Shown: one piece after another, positions 1 through 9,450 of the stretch | Position numbering within the stretch: position 1 is the first letter of the stretch | Layout: each line of letters starts with the position of its first letter | Assembly: GCA_016866305.1 (NCBI GenBank) | Contig: VGMX01000008.1 | Location: 1-64,000, forward strand | Direction: 5' to 3' | Length of the DNA: 64,000 nucleotides | DNA from: Chlorobiota bacterium | GTDB taxonomy: Bacteria; Bacteroidota; Chlorobiia; Chlorobiales; Chlorobiaceae | Position numbers and translations under genes: made by a program | Notes under the pieces: model-generated | The model's database searches: none | The model's input: only the letters and a program-made list of their open reading frames with translations | What the model was told of the DNA's origin: nothing

Positions 1-305
1 CCTTCGGTGGTGAGTTCCTCGCGTTTTTCCGGTACCAGCGTCACCAGTTCCGGACGGATATCGAGCGCGATGCGCTGCATCTCGGCACTCATGGCCATCT
101 CCAGATCGAGTCTGGTCGTCACGGCCCTGCGCAGTCTTTCCAGATCGTTGTCCCTGATGTGGCGACGGTCTTCACGCAGATGGCAGACGATGCCTGCGGC
201 CCCGCTTCTTTCCGCCAGAAGCGCGGCTTCGACCGGGTCGGGGTCATACTCGTTCCGGGCGTTGCGCAGCGTTGCGATGTGATCGATATTGACAGCGAGT
301 CTCAT
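1..305 (-). CDS. pdxJ: Pyridoxine 5'-phosphate synthase, N-terminal part (cut by window edge)
   Basis: PdxJ condenses 3-amino-2-oxopropyl phosphate with 1-deoxy-D-xylulose 5-phosphate to make pyridoxine 5'-phosphate in the DXP-dependent vitamin B6 pathway in the cytoplasm. Only the first 101 codons are present; the gene runs off the left edge. The reading from the ATG at 305 begins [17 protein letters not shown] and continues with [13 protein letters not shown], the characteristic PdxJ first-strand and phosphate-binding segments. It is transcribed divergently from mutS2, and a clean sigma-70-type promoter lies at 365-393. Its substrate DXP is also the product of dxs at 4044-5975. Identification is firm; completeness cannot be judged. 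Confidence 0.95.
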   Translation of the reverse strand, partial: MRLAVNIDHIATLRNARNEYDPDPVEAALLAERSGAAGIVCHLREDRRHIRDNDLERLRRAVTTRLDLEMAMSAEMQRIALDIRPELVTLVPEKREELTTE

Positions 306-364
306 GATGCGGTATTGGGTGTTCTTCGCTTAAAGCTGTTATCTTGCATGAAAATGATTCAGCC

Positions 365-393
365 AAAGTAACGAGTTCACCGGCAAATGTCAA
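365..393 (-). promoter_or_regulatory. Sigma-70-type promoter for pdxJ
   Basis: Read on the minus strand there is TTGACA (388-393), a 17-nt spacer and TACTTT (365-370). This is a consensus -35 and a good -10 at ideal spacing, about 60 nt upstream of the pdxJ ATG at 305. No competing gene lies in this 159-nt divergent gap. Confidence 0.7.
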
Positions 394-464
394 AATCGAA
401 GGGCTATCTTCCCCTTCCGGTGATACCCGGCGCCTTGCCGGCCGGCTTTCCGGGCAACTGAAAC

Positions 465-2873
465 ATGAAACGGGACGAAAAGATGGACGCATCACTGCTG
501 CAGAAACTCGAGTATACAAGAATAGCCGGTTATGCCGCAAGGTACTGCCTCTCTCCGATGGGGAGCGACAGGCTGCTTGCAGCCCTGCCTTTTGCAGGAA
601 AGGATGCCCTTTCAGTCGAACTTGAACGGGTGCTTGAAATCAGGAATTTTCTGCTTGAAGGGAACTCCCTGCCGTTTTCCGTTCTGCCCGATACCCGGCC
701 GCTGCTCCGTCATCTCGACGTGATCGACAGCTACCTCGATGCTGCGGGGTTGCAGGATATTTTCCATCTGCTGCACGCGTCGGCCCAGCTTCGGAAGTTC
801 ATGTTCGGCAGCCGGGAGGTCTATCCGGAGCTGAATGAATTCTGCATAAGCCTGTGGCTTGAAAAGACGCTTCAGTTCACGATCCGCAGCGTCGTCGACG
901 AACAGGGCGAAATCAGGGACAGCGCCAGTGACGGACTGCTGTCGATCCGCAGCGACCTTCGCGAGAACCGGCTTGCCCTGCAAAGAAAAATGGAGCGCAT
1001 CTGCCGGCGATGCCTTGAAAACGGCTGGCTCATGGATGATACCGTGGCCATGAAGAACGGGCGCCTCACGCTTGGTTTCAGGGTCGAGTACAAGTACAAG
1101 GTGCCCGGCTATATCCAGGATTACTCGGGTACCGGCCAGACGGTGTTCATCGAGCCGGCCGAAACGCTTCTTCTTTCCAACCGGATCCAGGAGCTTGAAA
1201 TCAGTGAGCGAAGGGAGATCGAGCGGGTTCTCCGGGAAGTCTCTTCCCGGATCCGCTCCGAACTTGAAAATCTTTGCCACAACCAGGATATTCTCGCCGG
1301 TTTCGATGCCCTGTATGCCAAAGGCAGGTTTGCCGTTGAAACCGCTTCCGTTCTCCCCGCCCTCTCATCCGGGAGAACGTTGCGCATCGTCAAGGGGTAC
1401 CATCCGTGGCTGCTCATCACCCACCGGACGAAGATGGCCGAGGTATATCCGCTCGATCTCGAGCTGCAGGAGGATGAGCGGGCGCTGGTGATTTCAGGAC
1501 CGAACGCGGGAGGCAAATCGGTGGCCATGAAAACCGTCGGGCTGCTCTGCAGCATGCTTTCTCACGGCTATCTCCTGCCGTGCAGCGAAAGTTCGGTTTT
1601 TCCGCTTTTCGACCACCTGTTCCTTGAAATCGGCGATGACCAGTCCATCGAAAACGATCTTTCAACCTTCAGTTCCCATCTTGCCGCCATACGGGAGATT
1701 CTTGAATCCGCAGATGGACGCTCGCTTGTGCTGATCGACGAACTCTGCTCGGGCACCGATGTCGAAGAGGGGGGGGCCATTGCCAAGGCGGTGATCGGGG
1801 AGTTGCTGCACAAGGGGGCCATGACCATCGTGACCACGCACCTTGGAGAACTGAAAGCCTTTGCGCATGAACACGAGGGCGTGGTGAACGGAGCGATGGA
1901 GTTCGACCGTGAAGGGCTTCAGCCGACCTTCCGTTTCATCAAGGGAGTGCCTGGGAGCAGTTTTGCGTTTGCCATGATGCATCGCATGGGTTTTTCCGGC
2001 GCACTGATCGGGAAAGCGGAACGGTTCATGAAGAGCGGGCATCTGGGGGTGGAAAAGCTGCTTGACGACCTGAAGTGCCTCATGCAGGAAAACCGGTCGC
2101 TGGCGAGCGCTCTTGAACAGGATCGGCAGCAGCTTGCTTCGGAAAAGGAACTGCTTGCGGCCATTCGGGCCGACCTGTCCGAACAGCAGCGGGAACTGAA
2201 AGGAAAGGCGATTCGGGATATGCAGAAGGAGATCGAGCACGCCCGCAAGGAGATACGCGGAATCGTCCGGGAAGTGAAAAGTGCTCCGGCGGGCGAACTC
2301 GATGTTGCGGCTGCGCGCCGGAAGCTTGAAATCCGCAAAAAAGAGCTGGACGGCGCGGAAAAAAAACTTGATGAGGAGCGGGAAGCTGCAAGGGAAAAGG
2401 AGCCTGTGATCCGTGCAGGTGATCTTGTCAGGCTGCTGGAGAGCAACACTGCCGGTGAGGTCGAGTCGGTCCAGGGTGGAACCGCAGTGGTGCGTTGCGG
2501 CAATTTCAGGTTGACGGCACGTCTGGGGAAGCTCGAAAAAATCACGAAAACCGGGGCCAGAAAGATCGGAAGGGATTCCGGGGGTGCGGCAGGAGCCGCC
2601 TCATGGAAGCCGGTTTCCGCCGATGCTGTTTCCACAACGCTCGATCTCCGGGGAATGACCGGTGACGAGGCGATAAGTGCCGTGGAGCGTTTTCTCGACA
2701 GGATGAGCATGAACCGCATCCGCCAGGTGACCATCATTCATGGCAAGGGAACCGGTTCGCTGCGCAGGAGAACTGCCGATTGCCTGCAGCGCCACAAGGC
2801 GGTCGACCGTTTCCGGCTCGGAGAGTGGGGCGAAGGGGGAGCCGGCGTGACCGTGGTGGAACTCAAGGGTTGA
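465..2873 (+). CDS. mutS2: Endonuclease MutS2 (Smr-domain MutS paralogue)
   Basis: MutS2 is a MutS paralogue without the mismatch-recognition domain. It is linked to suppression of recombination or to rescue of collided ribosomes. The 802-residue protein has the expected order: MutS core/clamp region (about 1-300), an ABC-type ATPase with Walker A GPNAGGKS at about 345-352 and Walker B LVLIDELCSGTD at about 425, a long charged coiled coil (about 530-650), and a C-terminal Smr nuclease domain with LDLRGMTGDEA and IIHGKGTGSLR (about 725-802). An alternative ATG at 483 follows a GGGAC stretch and may be the true start. The gene is divergent from pdxJ. A separate true mutS lies at 24797-27427. 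Confidence 0.95.
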   Translation: MKRDEKMDASLLQKLEYTRIAGYAARYCLSPMGSDRLLAALPFAGKDALSVELERVLEIRNFLLEGNSLPFSVLPDTRPLLRHLDVIDSYLDAAGLQDIFHLLHASAQLRKFMFGSREVYPELNEFCISLWLEKTLQFTIRSVVDEQGEIRDSASDGLLSIRSDLRENRLALQRKMERICRRCLENGWLMDDTVAMKNGRLTLGFRVEYKYKVPGYIQDYSGTGQTVFIEPAETLLLSNRIQELEISERREIERVLREVSSRIRSELENLCHNQDILAGFDALYAKGRFAVETASVLPALSSGRTLRIVKGYHPWLLITHRTKMAEVYPLDLELQEDERALVISGPNAGGKSVAMKTVGLLCSMLSHGYLLPCSESSVFPLFDHLFLEIGDDQSIENDLSTFSSHLAAIREILESADGRSLVLIDELCSGTDVEEGGAIAKAVIGELLHKGAMTIVTTHLGELKAFAHEHEGVVNGAMEFDREGLQPTFRFIKGVPGSSFAFAMMHRMGFSGALIGKAERFMKSGHLGVEKLLDDLKCLMQENRSLASALEQDRQQLASEKELLAAIRADLSEQQRELKGKAIRDMQKEIEHARKEIRGIVREVKSAPAGELDVAAARRKLEIRKKELDGAEKKLDEEREAAREKEPVIRAGDLVRLLESNTAGEVESVQGGTAVVRCGNFRLTARLGKLEKITKTGARKIGRDSGGAAGAASWKPVSADAVSTTLDLRGMTGDEAISAVERFLDRMSMNRIRQVTIIHGKGTGSLRRRTADCLQRHKAVDRFRLGEWGEGGAGVTVVELKG

Positions 2874-2963
2874 AAAACAGCCGGTGAAGCTTTATTTTAA
2901 GGTTCAGGAGCCTCCATATCCGCCGCTTGCCGGGACCGGCTCCATACAATCAAAACAGAGAGG

Positions 2964-3584
2964 GTGAAAGAGCAGTTTACTTTACAGATGACGGTGCCGA
3001 ACCAGCTGACCATGCTGCGAATCGTGCTGGTGCCGGTTTTTGTCGCTTTCCTGCTGCAGGACGATCCCTGGCTGAAACTGATGGGGGTGATTGTGTTTGC
3101 CGTCGCTTCCATCACCGACGCCTATGACGGATACCATGCGCGCAAATACGGTGAAACCACCCGTCTCGGTGCTTTTCTCGATCCGCTGGCCGACAAGTTT
3201 CTCATTACCGCGGCTTTTCTGCTCTACGTGCATATGGGGTATCTCATGCTGTGGATGGTCATTCTTGTCGCCATAAGGGATATCCTCATTACCGTGCTCA
3301 GGGTGTATGCCGAATTCATGGATCGGCCGGTGGTGACCAGCCGGGAGGCCAAGTACAAGACGCTTCTTCAGAATGTATTCGCCTATGTGATCATGCTCAT
3401 GCTGCTGATGAAGGAGCAGGTTTTTTTCGGCAGCAGGATCGCCGCGGCAATAGAGGGAATGCTCCGCTCCGCTTATCTTGATTACGTGATGCTTGCCGTG
3501 ACGCTCTTCACGGTCTATACCGGGGTTTCGTATCTCGTGGCCAACTGGAACGTATCCATCCGCGGCTCGGCAGGGCCCCGTTGA
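2964..3584 (+). CDS. pgsA: CDP-diacylglycerol--glycerol-3-phosphate 3-phosphatidyltransferase
   Basis: PgsA makes phosphatidylglycerophosphate from CDP-diacylglycerol and glycerol 3-phosphate at the inner membrane, the committed step to phosphatidylglycerol. The 206-residue protein carries the CDP-alcohol phosphatidyltransferase signature D-x2-DG-x2-AR-x8-G-x3-D-x3-D, seen as DAYDGYHAR followed by GAFLDPLADK (about residues 51-77), plus several hydrophobic helices. I chose the GTG at 2964, which follows a purine-rich AGAGAGG. An ATG at 2988 (MTVPNQLTMLRI) would give the more usual PgsA N-terminus. The next gene, 4 nt downstream, is pgpA, which performs the following step, so the two form an operon. 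Confidence 0.93.
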   Translation: MKEQFTLQMTVPNQLTMLRIVLVPVFVAFLLQDDPWLKLMGVIVFAVASITDAYDGYHARKYGETTRLGAFLDPLADKFLITAAFLLYVHMGYLMLWMVILVAIRDILITVLRVYAEFMDRPVVTSREAKYKTLLQNVFAYVIMLMLLMKEQVFFGSRIAAAIEGMLRSAYLDYVMLAVTLFTVYTGVSYLVANWNVSIRGSAGPR

Positions 3585-3588
3585 ATCC

Positions 3589-4065
3589 ATGGAACTGCAC
3601 CTCGCCAGACTGCTTTCCACCTGTTTCGGACTCGGTTATGTGCCGTTCGCTCCGGGAACCGTGGTGAGTCTTGTCGCTCTGCTCGCTTACCTGTATCTGC
3701 CCCCGCTCCGGGATATCGGCATCATGACTGTTGCGGTGCTTCTTGCCGTCGTGGCAGGAGTCTGGTCCGGGTCGGTCATGGAGGAAACGTACGGACAGGA
3801 TCCTTCGATTGTCACCCTTGACGAGCTTGCAGGGCAGTGGGTGGCGCTTGCCGCCCTTCCCGCGTCGCCTCTCGCGGGATTTCTTGCGTTCATCCTGTTC
3901 CGGTTTTTCGATATCGCCAAACCAGGCCCCGTTGACAGGGCCCAGCGTTTTCCGGGAGGGTGGGGCATCATGGCCGACGATCTGCTTGCCGGTCTGCTGG
4001 CCAATTTTTCAACGCGAGCCGTTCTGGCCATCGCGGCTTACTTTCAGATCGATCTTCCGCTGTAG
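3589..4065 (+). CDS. pgpA: Phosphatidylglycerophosphatase A
   Basis: PgpA dephosphorylates phosphatidylglycerophosphate to phosphatidylglycerol in the inner membrane. The 158-residue protein shows the family pattern GLGYVPFAPGTVVSL near the N-terminus, a VTLDELAGQW segment (residues about 65-74) and FRFFDIAKPGPVDRAQ, followed by an ADD-containing stretch that belongs to the catalytic acidic set. Three to four membrane helices are evident. It sits 4 nt after pgsA, so the two consecutive steps of phosphatidylglycerol synthesis are co-transcribed. Its 3' end overlaps the 3' end of the convergent dxs gene by 22 nt (4044-4065). Confidence 0.93.
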   Translation: MELHLARLLSTCFGLGYVPFAPGTVVSLVALLAYLYLPPLRDIGIMTVAVLLAVVAGVWSGSVMEETYGQDPSIVTLDELAGQWVALAALPASPLAGFLAFILFRFFDIAKPGPVDRAQRFPGGWGIMADDLLAGLLANFSTRAVLAIAAYFQIDLPL

Positions 4066-5975
4066 AATTCCCTGATCCGGCTGGTCATGGCTTCCGGTGT
4101 CATGCCGGTTTCACGGTACAGATCCTGCATGCTGCCGTGGGTGACGAAACGGTCGGGAATGCCGATTTTCAGTACCGGAAGGCTGATCCTTTTTTCGTTG
4201 AGATAATCGATGACGGCGCTTGCCGTGCCGCCGATAACGCTGTTCTCCTCGATGACGGCGAAGTGGGTTGCCTGTGCTGCGAGTTTCTCCACGAGAGCGG
4301 TGTCGAGCGGTTTGAGAAAGCGCATGTTGGCTACCGATACATGCAGGCCCTCCTTTTCAAGCGCGTCGGCAACATCGAGGGCTGCGCCGGAAAGCGGTCC
4401 GGCGGCAAGCAGGGCGATCGATGAGCCTTCGCGCAGAAGCACGCCTTTTCCGGATTCTACCGGCATGAAGGTTTTCCGGAGTTCGATTCCCCTGCCGTTG
4501 CCTCTCGGATACCGGATGGCGACCGGCCCGTCAATGCTGTAAAGTGCCGTATAGAGCATGTCGCGCAACTCCTGTTCGTCGGCAGGCATCATGACGGTGA
4601 GATTCGGTATGGCGTGCAGATAGGAGAGGTCGAACGCACCGTGATGGGTCGGTCCGTCCTCGCCGACCAGGCCGGCCCGGTCGATTGCGAAAACCACATG
4701 CAGGTTCTGCTGGGCAACATCGTGGATCAACTGGTCGTAGGCTCGCTGCAGAAAGGTTGAGTAGATGGCGCAGACCGGCAAGAAGCCCTTGACCGCCTGG
4801 CCCGCGGCGAAGGTCACCGCGTGCCCTTCGGCAATGCCGACATCGTAGAAGCGGTTCGGCAGTGCGTTCTGGAACAGGTCGAGAGAAGTGCCGCTTGGCA
4901 TGGCGGCCGTGATGGCCGTGATGCGGGAATCTTTCAGGGCCAGCTCGACGAGGGCCTCGCCGAAAACCTCCTGGTATTTCGGAGGTTGCGGTTTTCCTGC
5001 AGGGCCGAGCGATTTGCCGGTTACGGTATCGAATCCTCCGCTGTGCGCATGCCATTTGCTCTGGTTGTCCTCGGCAGGCTTGAATCCCTTGCCTTTGGTG
5101 GTGACCACATGGAGCAGTTTCGGATGCGGCAGTTCCTGCATCTCGCGCAACGCCTTGACGAGCTGTTCCATGTTGTGCCCGTCGATAGGGCCGAAATAGC
5201 GAAGCCCGAGCGCTTCGAAAAAAGCGCCCGGAGTGAATGCCGCCTTGAAGCCGTCTTCAAGTTTCCTGACCGCGTTTTTTGCCGCATCCCCGAACTCGTT
5301 GTTCAGCAATGAAATCGAGTTCCAGATGAATTTGCGAGCCCTGTTGTAGGTCTTGTTGAGCGTGATGTTGATCAGGTGGGTTTTCAGCCCGCCGGTGCTT
5401 GGCGAGATGGCCATCTGGTTGTCGTTGAGGATGACCAGCACGTCACTCTTCAGGTCGCCGAGATGGTTCATGGCTTCGAACGCCATGCCGCCGGTCATGC
5501 TGCCGTCGCCGATTACCGCGATCACCTTTTCCCCGCTCCCGGCAAGATCACGTGCCGCAGCCATTCCGGCGGCCGCAGAAATGGATGTCGAAGCGTGTCC
5601 GGTGCCGAAGGCGTCGTACGGGCTTTCGGACCGTTTCGGAAAACCCGCCAGTCCGCCATACTGCCGGTTCGTGTGCATACGCTCCCTTCTTCCGGTCAGC
5701 AGCTTGTGCACATAGGCCTGATGGCCGACATCCCAGACGATCTTGTCATCGGGCGAATGATACACGTGATGCAGGGCAACGGTAAGTTCGACGACGCCGA
5801 GGCTCGATGCGAAATGGCCGCCGTTCTGTGCGACAAGATCGATCACCTCGCTGCGGCATTCGGCGGCGAGGTGCTGCAGTTCGGCAATGGAAAGCCTTTT
5901 CAGGTCATCGGGTGACTGTATCGTCGGCAGCAGTTTCATGGACTGATGAAAGGCAGGCGTGATGGAATCCGGCAT
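4044..5975 (-). CDS. dxs: 1-deoxy-D-xylulose-5-phosphate synthase
   Basis: Dxs is a thiamine-diphosphate enzyme joining pyruvate and glyceraldehyde 3-phosphate to give DXP. This is the entry step of the MEP isoprenoid pathway and also feeds vitamin B6 and thiamine synthesis. The 643-residue protein contains the N-terminal substrate-site HGGHFASSLG-like region (QNGGHFASSLG), the ThDP-binding motif GDGSMTGG...NDNQMAIS (about 155-190), the transketolase pyrimidine-binding region (EGHAVTFAAG, DRAGLVGEDGPTHHG) and the C-terminal domain. An internal ATG (MKLLPTIQ, 5939) is an alternative start. In this phototroph the pathway supplies phytyl or farnesyl tails for bacteriochlorophylls, carotenoids and menaquinone. 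ispE of the same pathway is at 36174. Confidence 0.97.
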   Translation of the reverse strand: MPDSITPAFHQSMKLLPTIQSPDDLKRLSIAELQHLAAECRSEVIDLVAQNGGHFASSLGVVELTVALHHVYHSPDDKIVWDVGHQAYVHKLLTGRRERMHTNRQYGGLAGFPKRSESPYDAFGTGHASTSISAAAGMAAARDLAGSGEKVIAVIGDGSMTGGMAFEAMNHLGDLKSDVLVILNDNQMAISPSTGGLKTHLINITLNKTYNRARKFIWNSISLLNNEFGDAAKNAVRKLEDGFKAAFTPGAFFEALGLRYFGPIDGHNMEQLVKALREMQELPHPKLLHVVTTKGKGFKPAEDNQSKWHAHSGGFDTVTGKSLGPAGKPQPPKYQEVFGEALVELALKDSRITAITAAMPSGTSLDLFQNALPNRFYDVGIAEGHAVTFAAGQAVKGFLPVCAIYSTFLQRAYDQLIHDVAQQNLHVVFAIDRAGLVGEDGPTHHGAFDLSYLHAIPNLTVMMPADEQELRDMLYTALYSIDGPVAIRYPRGNGRGIELRKTFMPVESGKGVLLREGSSIALLAAGPLSGAALDVADALEKEGLHVSVANMRFLKPLDTALVEKLAAQATHFAVIEENSVIGGTASAVIDYLNEKRISLPVLKIGIPDRFVTHGSMQDLYRETGMTPEAMTSRIREFYSGRSI

Positions 5976-6060
5976 ACGGCAAGATTTCTGTTGATGATGG
6001 CAGAGATGTTATAGTAACCGGACAAATCATTTCCCGGTTCCGTCGATTCACCCTGGCGGT

Positions 6061-6486
6061 TCAGATGCCGGAGCACTGCAGCAGGATCTCCCTGCTGGGC
6101 CTCGGGCCGTCAAGTTCAACGAAAAATACCGACTGCCACCGCCCGAGCAGCAGTTCTCCTCCGGAGAAAGGAATGGATTCGGAGGTGTTCATGAAAAGCC
6201 CGAGAAGATGCGCATGGGCATTGTCCCTGCCGTCGACGGGACTGACGTTGTGCCGATAGTTGCCGTCGCGAGGGACAAGCCTTTTCAGGAACGTGACCAT
6301 GTCTTCCTGCAGGCAGGTCTCTTTTTCGTTGATGTTGACGAATGCCGTCGAATGCCGGCTGATGACGGTGATGGTTCCTTCCCGGAGTCCCGAAGCCGAG
6401 AGTGTTGCCCGTATCTCTTCGGTTATATCGATGATTTCCACGGGATTCAGGGTTTCTACGGTGACCGTCGTGGTTGTGATGTTCAT
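6061..6486 (-). CDS. YjbQ / UPF0047 family protein
   Basis: This 141-residue protein belongs to the YjbQ (UPF0047) family. Members form trimers and some have weak secondary thiamine-phosphate synthase activity; the physiological role is unsettled. Visible family features are ITVISRHSTAFVNINE (residues about 38-55), the conserved His-rich centre RHNVSPVDGRDNAHAHLLG, and the C-terminal LLGRWQSVFFVELDGPR with the GxWQ signature. It starts 6 nt after the stop of the upstream alpha-amylase-like gene on the same strand and is probably co-transcribed with it. An 85-nt gap separates it from dxs. Confidence 0.88.
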   Translation of the reverse strand: MNITTTTVTVETLNPVEIIDITEEIRATLSASGLREGTITVISRHSTAFVNINEKETCLQEDMVTFLKRLVPRDGNYRHNVSPVDGRDNAHAHLLGLFMNTSESIPFSGGELLLGRWQSVFFVELDGPRPSREILLQCSGI

Positions 6487-6492
6487 CTTTCG

Positions 6493-7959
6493 TTACTGTT
6501 GACTGGTTTCCGCTGCTCCGCAGGTTATGACCACCCCTTCGTGCGGGGCAAGCCGTATCTGCATGGTGTCGGCGGCAAGATGAAAACCGGTGCGCCTGTC
6601 GCTCTCCGCGGTGCCGAGCATGCCGATGTTCTCATAGTTCACGTTCAGCAGCGATGGATGGCTGAATGCTATTTCAATGCCGGTGACGCTGAAATTCGCC
6701 ACCACAAAAGCGTGTCCTGTTTCGGTGAACCGGTGGTAACCAAAACAGTAGGAGCTGCTTGAAGCGTTCAGATGCAGCCATTCGATGCGCCCTTCCTGGA
6801 ATACCGGCAGTTTCTGCAGCGCGAACAGCCTGCGGTACAGCTCTGCCAGCTCCGGATTTTCCTTTTCCTCAGCCTGACGGAGGAGCTGCACCGGGATTTT
6901 CTTTTTGTAACCGTCTATCTGGTCCTGGTGCACCAGATGCATGCCCGGCGAGGTCAGCAGCACCAGTGCGGCCACGCTGGTGTTCAGGCCTGTTTTCGAG
7001 GCCACGCGGGGTTCATCGTGATTTTCCAGGAAACGGCAGAGATGTTTCTGGTAATGCCATTGTGCCTGCATGTGGCCCATGAGCTTTTCGATATTGGCAG
7101 GCACATGCGTTATGTAGTCGTAGAACGGTTTGTCGTAGGTGAAGTCGAAACCGAGCTGTTGCAGTTCCCATTCACGGTTCCAGTAGGATTCCGCAAGGAA
7201 CAGGAATTCGGGGTAGCGTTCCCTGACGGTGCCGATGGCTTTTGTCCAGAACTCCTCGGTCATGGTTCCGCTCAGGTTGCTCCATGTGGTATTGAACACA
7301 TTTTTCAGCACCAGCATGGCCACGTCGCAGCGCACGGCATCGCACTGCGCGCTGATGGCAAGCAGGTTTCCGGTCATCATTTCGTGCGTTCCGGGGTTTG
7401 CGTAGTTCAGTTGCAGCGTATCGGTCCATGCGGGAAAGTAGGGGTCCTTGCCGTATGCGAGATATTTGCCTTCAGCATATTCGAAGCATGATTCGGGATT
7501 GTGGCACTGCTCGTCGCAGGAGACCGGGATGAAGTATTCGGGGTGTGCCGGGAGCCATTCGTTGTCGAGGGCAAGATGGTTCGGTACGAAGTCGAGCATG
7601 AGCCTGATGCCGGAATCCCTGAGCTGTTCACGGAATATCTTCAGTTCCTTTTCTCCTCCAAGCTCGCTGTTGACCCTGTAGCAGGGTATGGAATAGGGAG
7701 ATGATGCGATATCACCCGGAGCCACGGAGCCGAGGTGCTGGAGAAACTGCGTGCGAAGACAGGGGTGTGCAGTCGCGATGGCCTTGCTGTAGAGGCTCGG
7801 CTGCCAGACGCCCATCAGCCAGACATAGTCGAATCCGCATTCGGTGAAAAAACGGAACTCTTCTTCGGGAACCGTGCCGAGTGTGACCGTTTTGCCGTAT
7901 TTTTCGGTAAGGTTTCTGAGCCAGACTCTCGTGTTGATTTCGTAGATCAGTGGAAACAT
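6493..7959 (-). CDS. Alpha-amylase family (GH13) glycoside hydrolase
   Basis: This protein resembles GH13 alpha-amylases acting on alpha-glucans; the exact substrate cannot be assigned. It has 488 residues from the ATG at 7959, chosen because MFPLIYEINTRVWL is the typical beginning of the barrel. The GH13 conserved regions are visible: region I LMLDFVPNHL, region II DAVRCDVAML with the presumed nucleophilic Asp, region III LFLAESYWNRE with the general acid Glu, and region IV FLENHDEPR. No signal peptide is evident, so a cytoplasmic role in glycogen or maltodextrin turnover is an inference. It lies upstream of the yjbQ-like gene (6-nt gap) and is divergent from ackA. Confidence 0.88.
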   Translation of the reverse strand: MFPLIYEINTRVWLRNLTEKYGKTVTLGTVPEEEFRFFTECGFDYVWLMGVWQPSLYSKAIATAHPCLRTQFLQHLGSVAPGDIASSPYSIPCYRVNSELGGEKELKIFREQLRDSGIRLMLDFVPNHLALDNEWLPAHPEYFIPVSCDEQCHNPESCFEYAEGKYLAYGKDPYFPAWTDTLQLNYANPGTHEMMTGNLLAISAQCDAVRCDVAMLVLKNVFNTTWSNLSGTMTEEFWTKAIGTVRERYPEFLFLAESYWNREWELQQLGFDFTYDKPFYDYITHVPANIEKLMGHMQAQWHYQKHLCRFLENHDEPRVASKTGLNTSVAALVLLTSPGMHLVHQDQIDGYKKKIPVQLLRQAEEKENPELAELYRRLFALQKLPVFQEGRIEWLHLNASSSSYCFGYHRFTETGHAFVVANFSVTGIEIAFSHPSLLNVNYENIGMLGTAESDRRTGFHLAADTMQIRLAPHEGVVITCGAAETSQQ

Positions 7960-8205
7960 GGCAGATGCAGTGATTTGTATTGGCCGGCAAGATACGTACA
8001 AATATAGCAACTGGTTGCTGCAAAACGAATTCCGGCCTGATTCGGCAACGCCGGGTGGTTCAGGAAAAAGCGGTTTGAGAATTTCCTTTTTCAATGATGT
8101 AACGTTTTGTTTTACGGATTGTTATCATATTAACAGACAGGTTTCGTGCAGCAGAAGGTGCGGCCGCCCGGTGTTGCGGCCACTGCATTTCAACAGCGAG
8201 GGTAC

Positions 8206-9399
8206 ATGAAGGATTCCGGCCGTATACTTGCCGTCAATTCAGGCTCTTCAAGCATCAAGTTCGCGCTTTGCGGACCTGATGGTGGCGACGTGCCCCTTCT
8301 GGAAGGAACGCTTGAGCGCATCGGTTCCGGTCAGGCGCGGTTTGCCGTAACCGGAGGCAACGGCGAACTGCTGGCCGAAGAACCTGTTGTCGCCGCTGCA
8401 GGTCACGAAACCGCATGTGCACATGTTTTTTCCTGGCTTCGCTCGCATGCGCCCGAGGAGCCTGATGCGATAGGGCATCGCATCGTGCACGGCGGGCCGT
8501 ACCATACCGCCTCCGAAGCGCTGACACCGGAACTGTTCGACTCCATCCAGGCCTTGAGTCCCTTTGCTCCGGAACATCTTCCCGGCGCCTTGCATGCGGT
8601 GCGTCGCGCATCCGTGGTTTTTCCCGATTGTCCCCAGGTGCTCTGTTTCGACACCGCTTTCCATCACACCCTGCCCGCTGCGGCGACAACCTATCCGCTG
8701 CCGGAGTTCGTCCGCAGCCAGGGTGTGCGGCGTTACGGGTTTCATGGACTTTCCTACGCATGGCTGCTCGGCGAGCTCGAACGCCGGGAAGGGAACGATG
8801 CTGTACAGGGCAGGATCATTCTTGCGCATCTCGGCCACGGTGCGAGCATGGCCGCGGTACGGAACGGAAGGAGCATCGAGACGTCGATGGGTTTTTCTCC
8901 GGCGGGGGGGCTGGTGATGAGCACCCGTTCCGGCGATCTTGACCCCGGCGTGCTGTTTTTTCTTCTCGAACAGCGGGGAATGAGCCCTTCGGGACTCAAG
9001 GAGATGGTGAACCGCCGATCGGGACTGGCGGGTCTTTCCGGAAAAAGCGGCGATATGCGCGATCTGCTTGCCGCTTCTCCTCATGACCCGTGTTCAGCCC
9101 TGGCGGTGGAGCTGTTCTGTTATCAGGCGAAAAAGTACATCGGTGCGCTCTCGGCCGTTCTGGGCGGATTGGACATGCTGGTGTTTACGGGTGGTATAGG
9201 GCAGCATGCCCCTGAAGTACGTCGCCGGATATGCGAAGAAATGGAATTTCTGGGCATCTCGCTCGACCCGGCGGCCAACGATATGAACCTTGAGGAAATA
9301 TCACACAGGGATGGTGCCGTGAGTGTGAGGGTCATGAAGACCAATGAAGAGCTGATGATCGTCAGGGAGACACGCCGGGTGCTTGCCGCTGATGGCTGA
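8206..9399 (+). CDS. ackA: Acetate kinase
   Basis: AckA interconverts acetyl phosphate plus ADP and acetate plus ATP. The ATG at 8206 follows GCGAGGG and gives a 397-residue protein starting with ILAVNSGSSSIKF, the phosphate-binding N-terminal signature of the acetokinase family. Other family marks are VGHRIVHGG-like IGHRIVHGG, FDTAFHHTLP, RRYGFHGLSY, ILAHLGHGASM and FTGGIGQHAP. The phosphoketolase gene begins 51 nt downstream. That enzyme makes acetyl phosphate, so the two genes form a short route from sugar phosphates to acetate and ATP, provided the frameshifted phosphoketolase is functional. Confidence 0.95.
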   Translation: MKDSGRILAVNSGSSSIKFALCGPDGGDVPLLEGTLERIGSGQARFAVTGGNGELLAEEPVVAAAGHETACAHVFSWLRSHAPEEPDAIGHRIVHGGPYHTASEALTPELFDSIQALSPFAPEHLPGALHAVRRASVVFPDCPQVLCFDTAFHHTLPAAATTYPLPEFVRSQGVRRYGFHGLSYAWLLGELERREGNDAVQGRIILAHLGHGASMAAVRNGRSIETSMGFSPAGGLVMSTRSGDLDPGVLFFLLEQRGMSPSGLKEMVNRRSGLAGLSGKSGDMRDLLAASPHDPCSALAVELFCYQAKKYIGALSAVLGGLDMLVFTGGIGQHAPEVRRRICEEMEFLGISLDPAANDMNLEEISHRDGAVSVRVMKTNEELMIVRETRRVLAADG

Positions 9400-9450
9400 T
9401 GGCATGGGTGTATTGCATCTCAACGATCCAACCAATTTCAGGAGAACCCT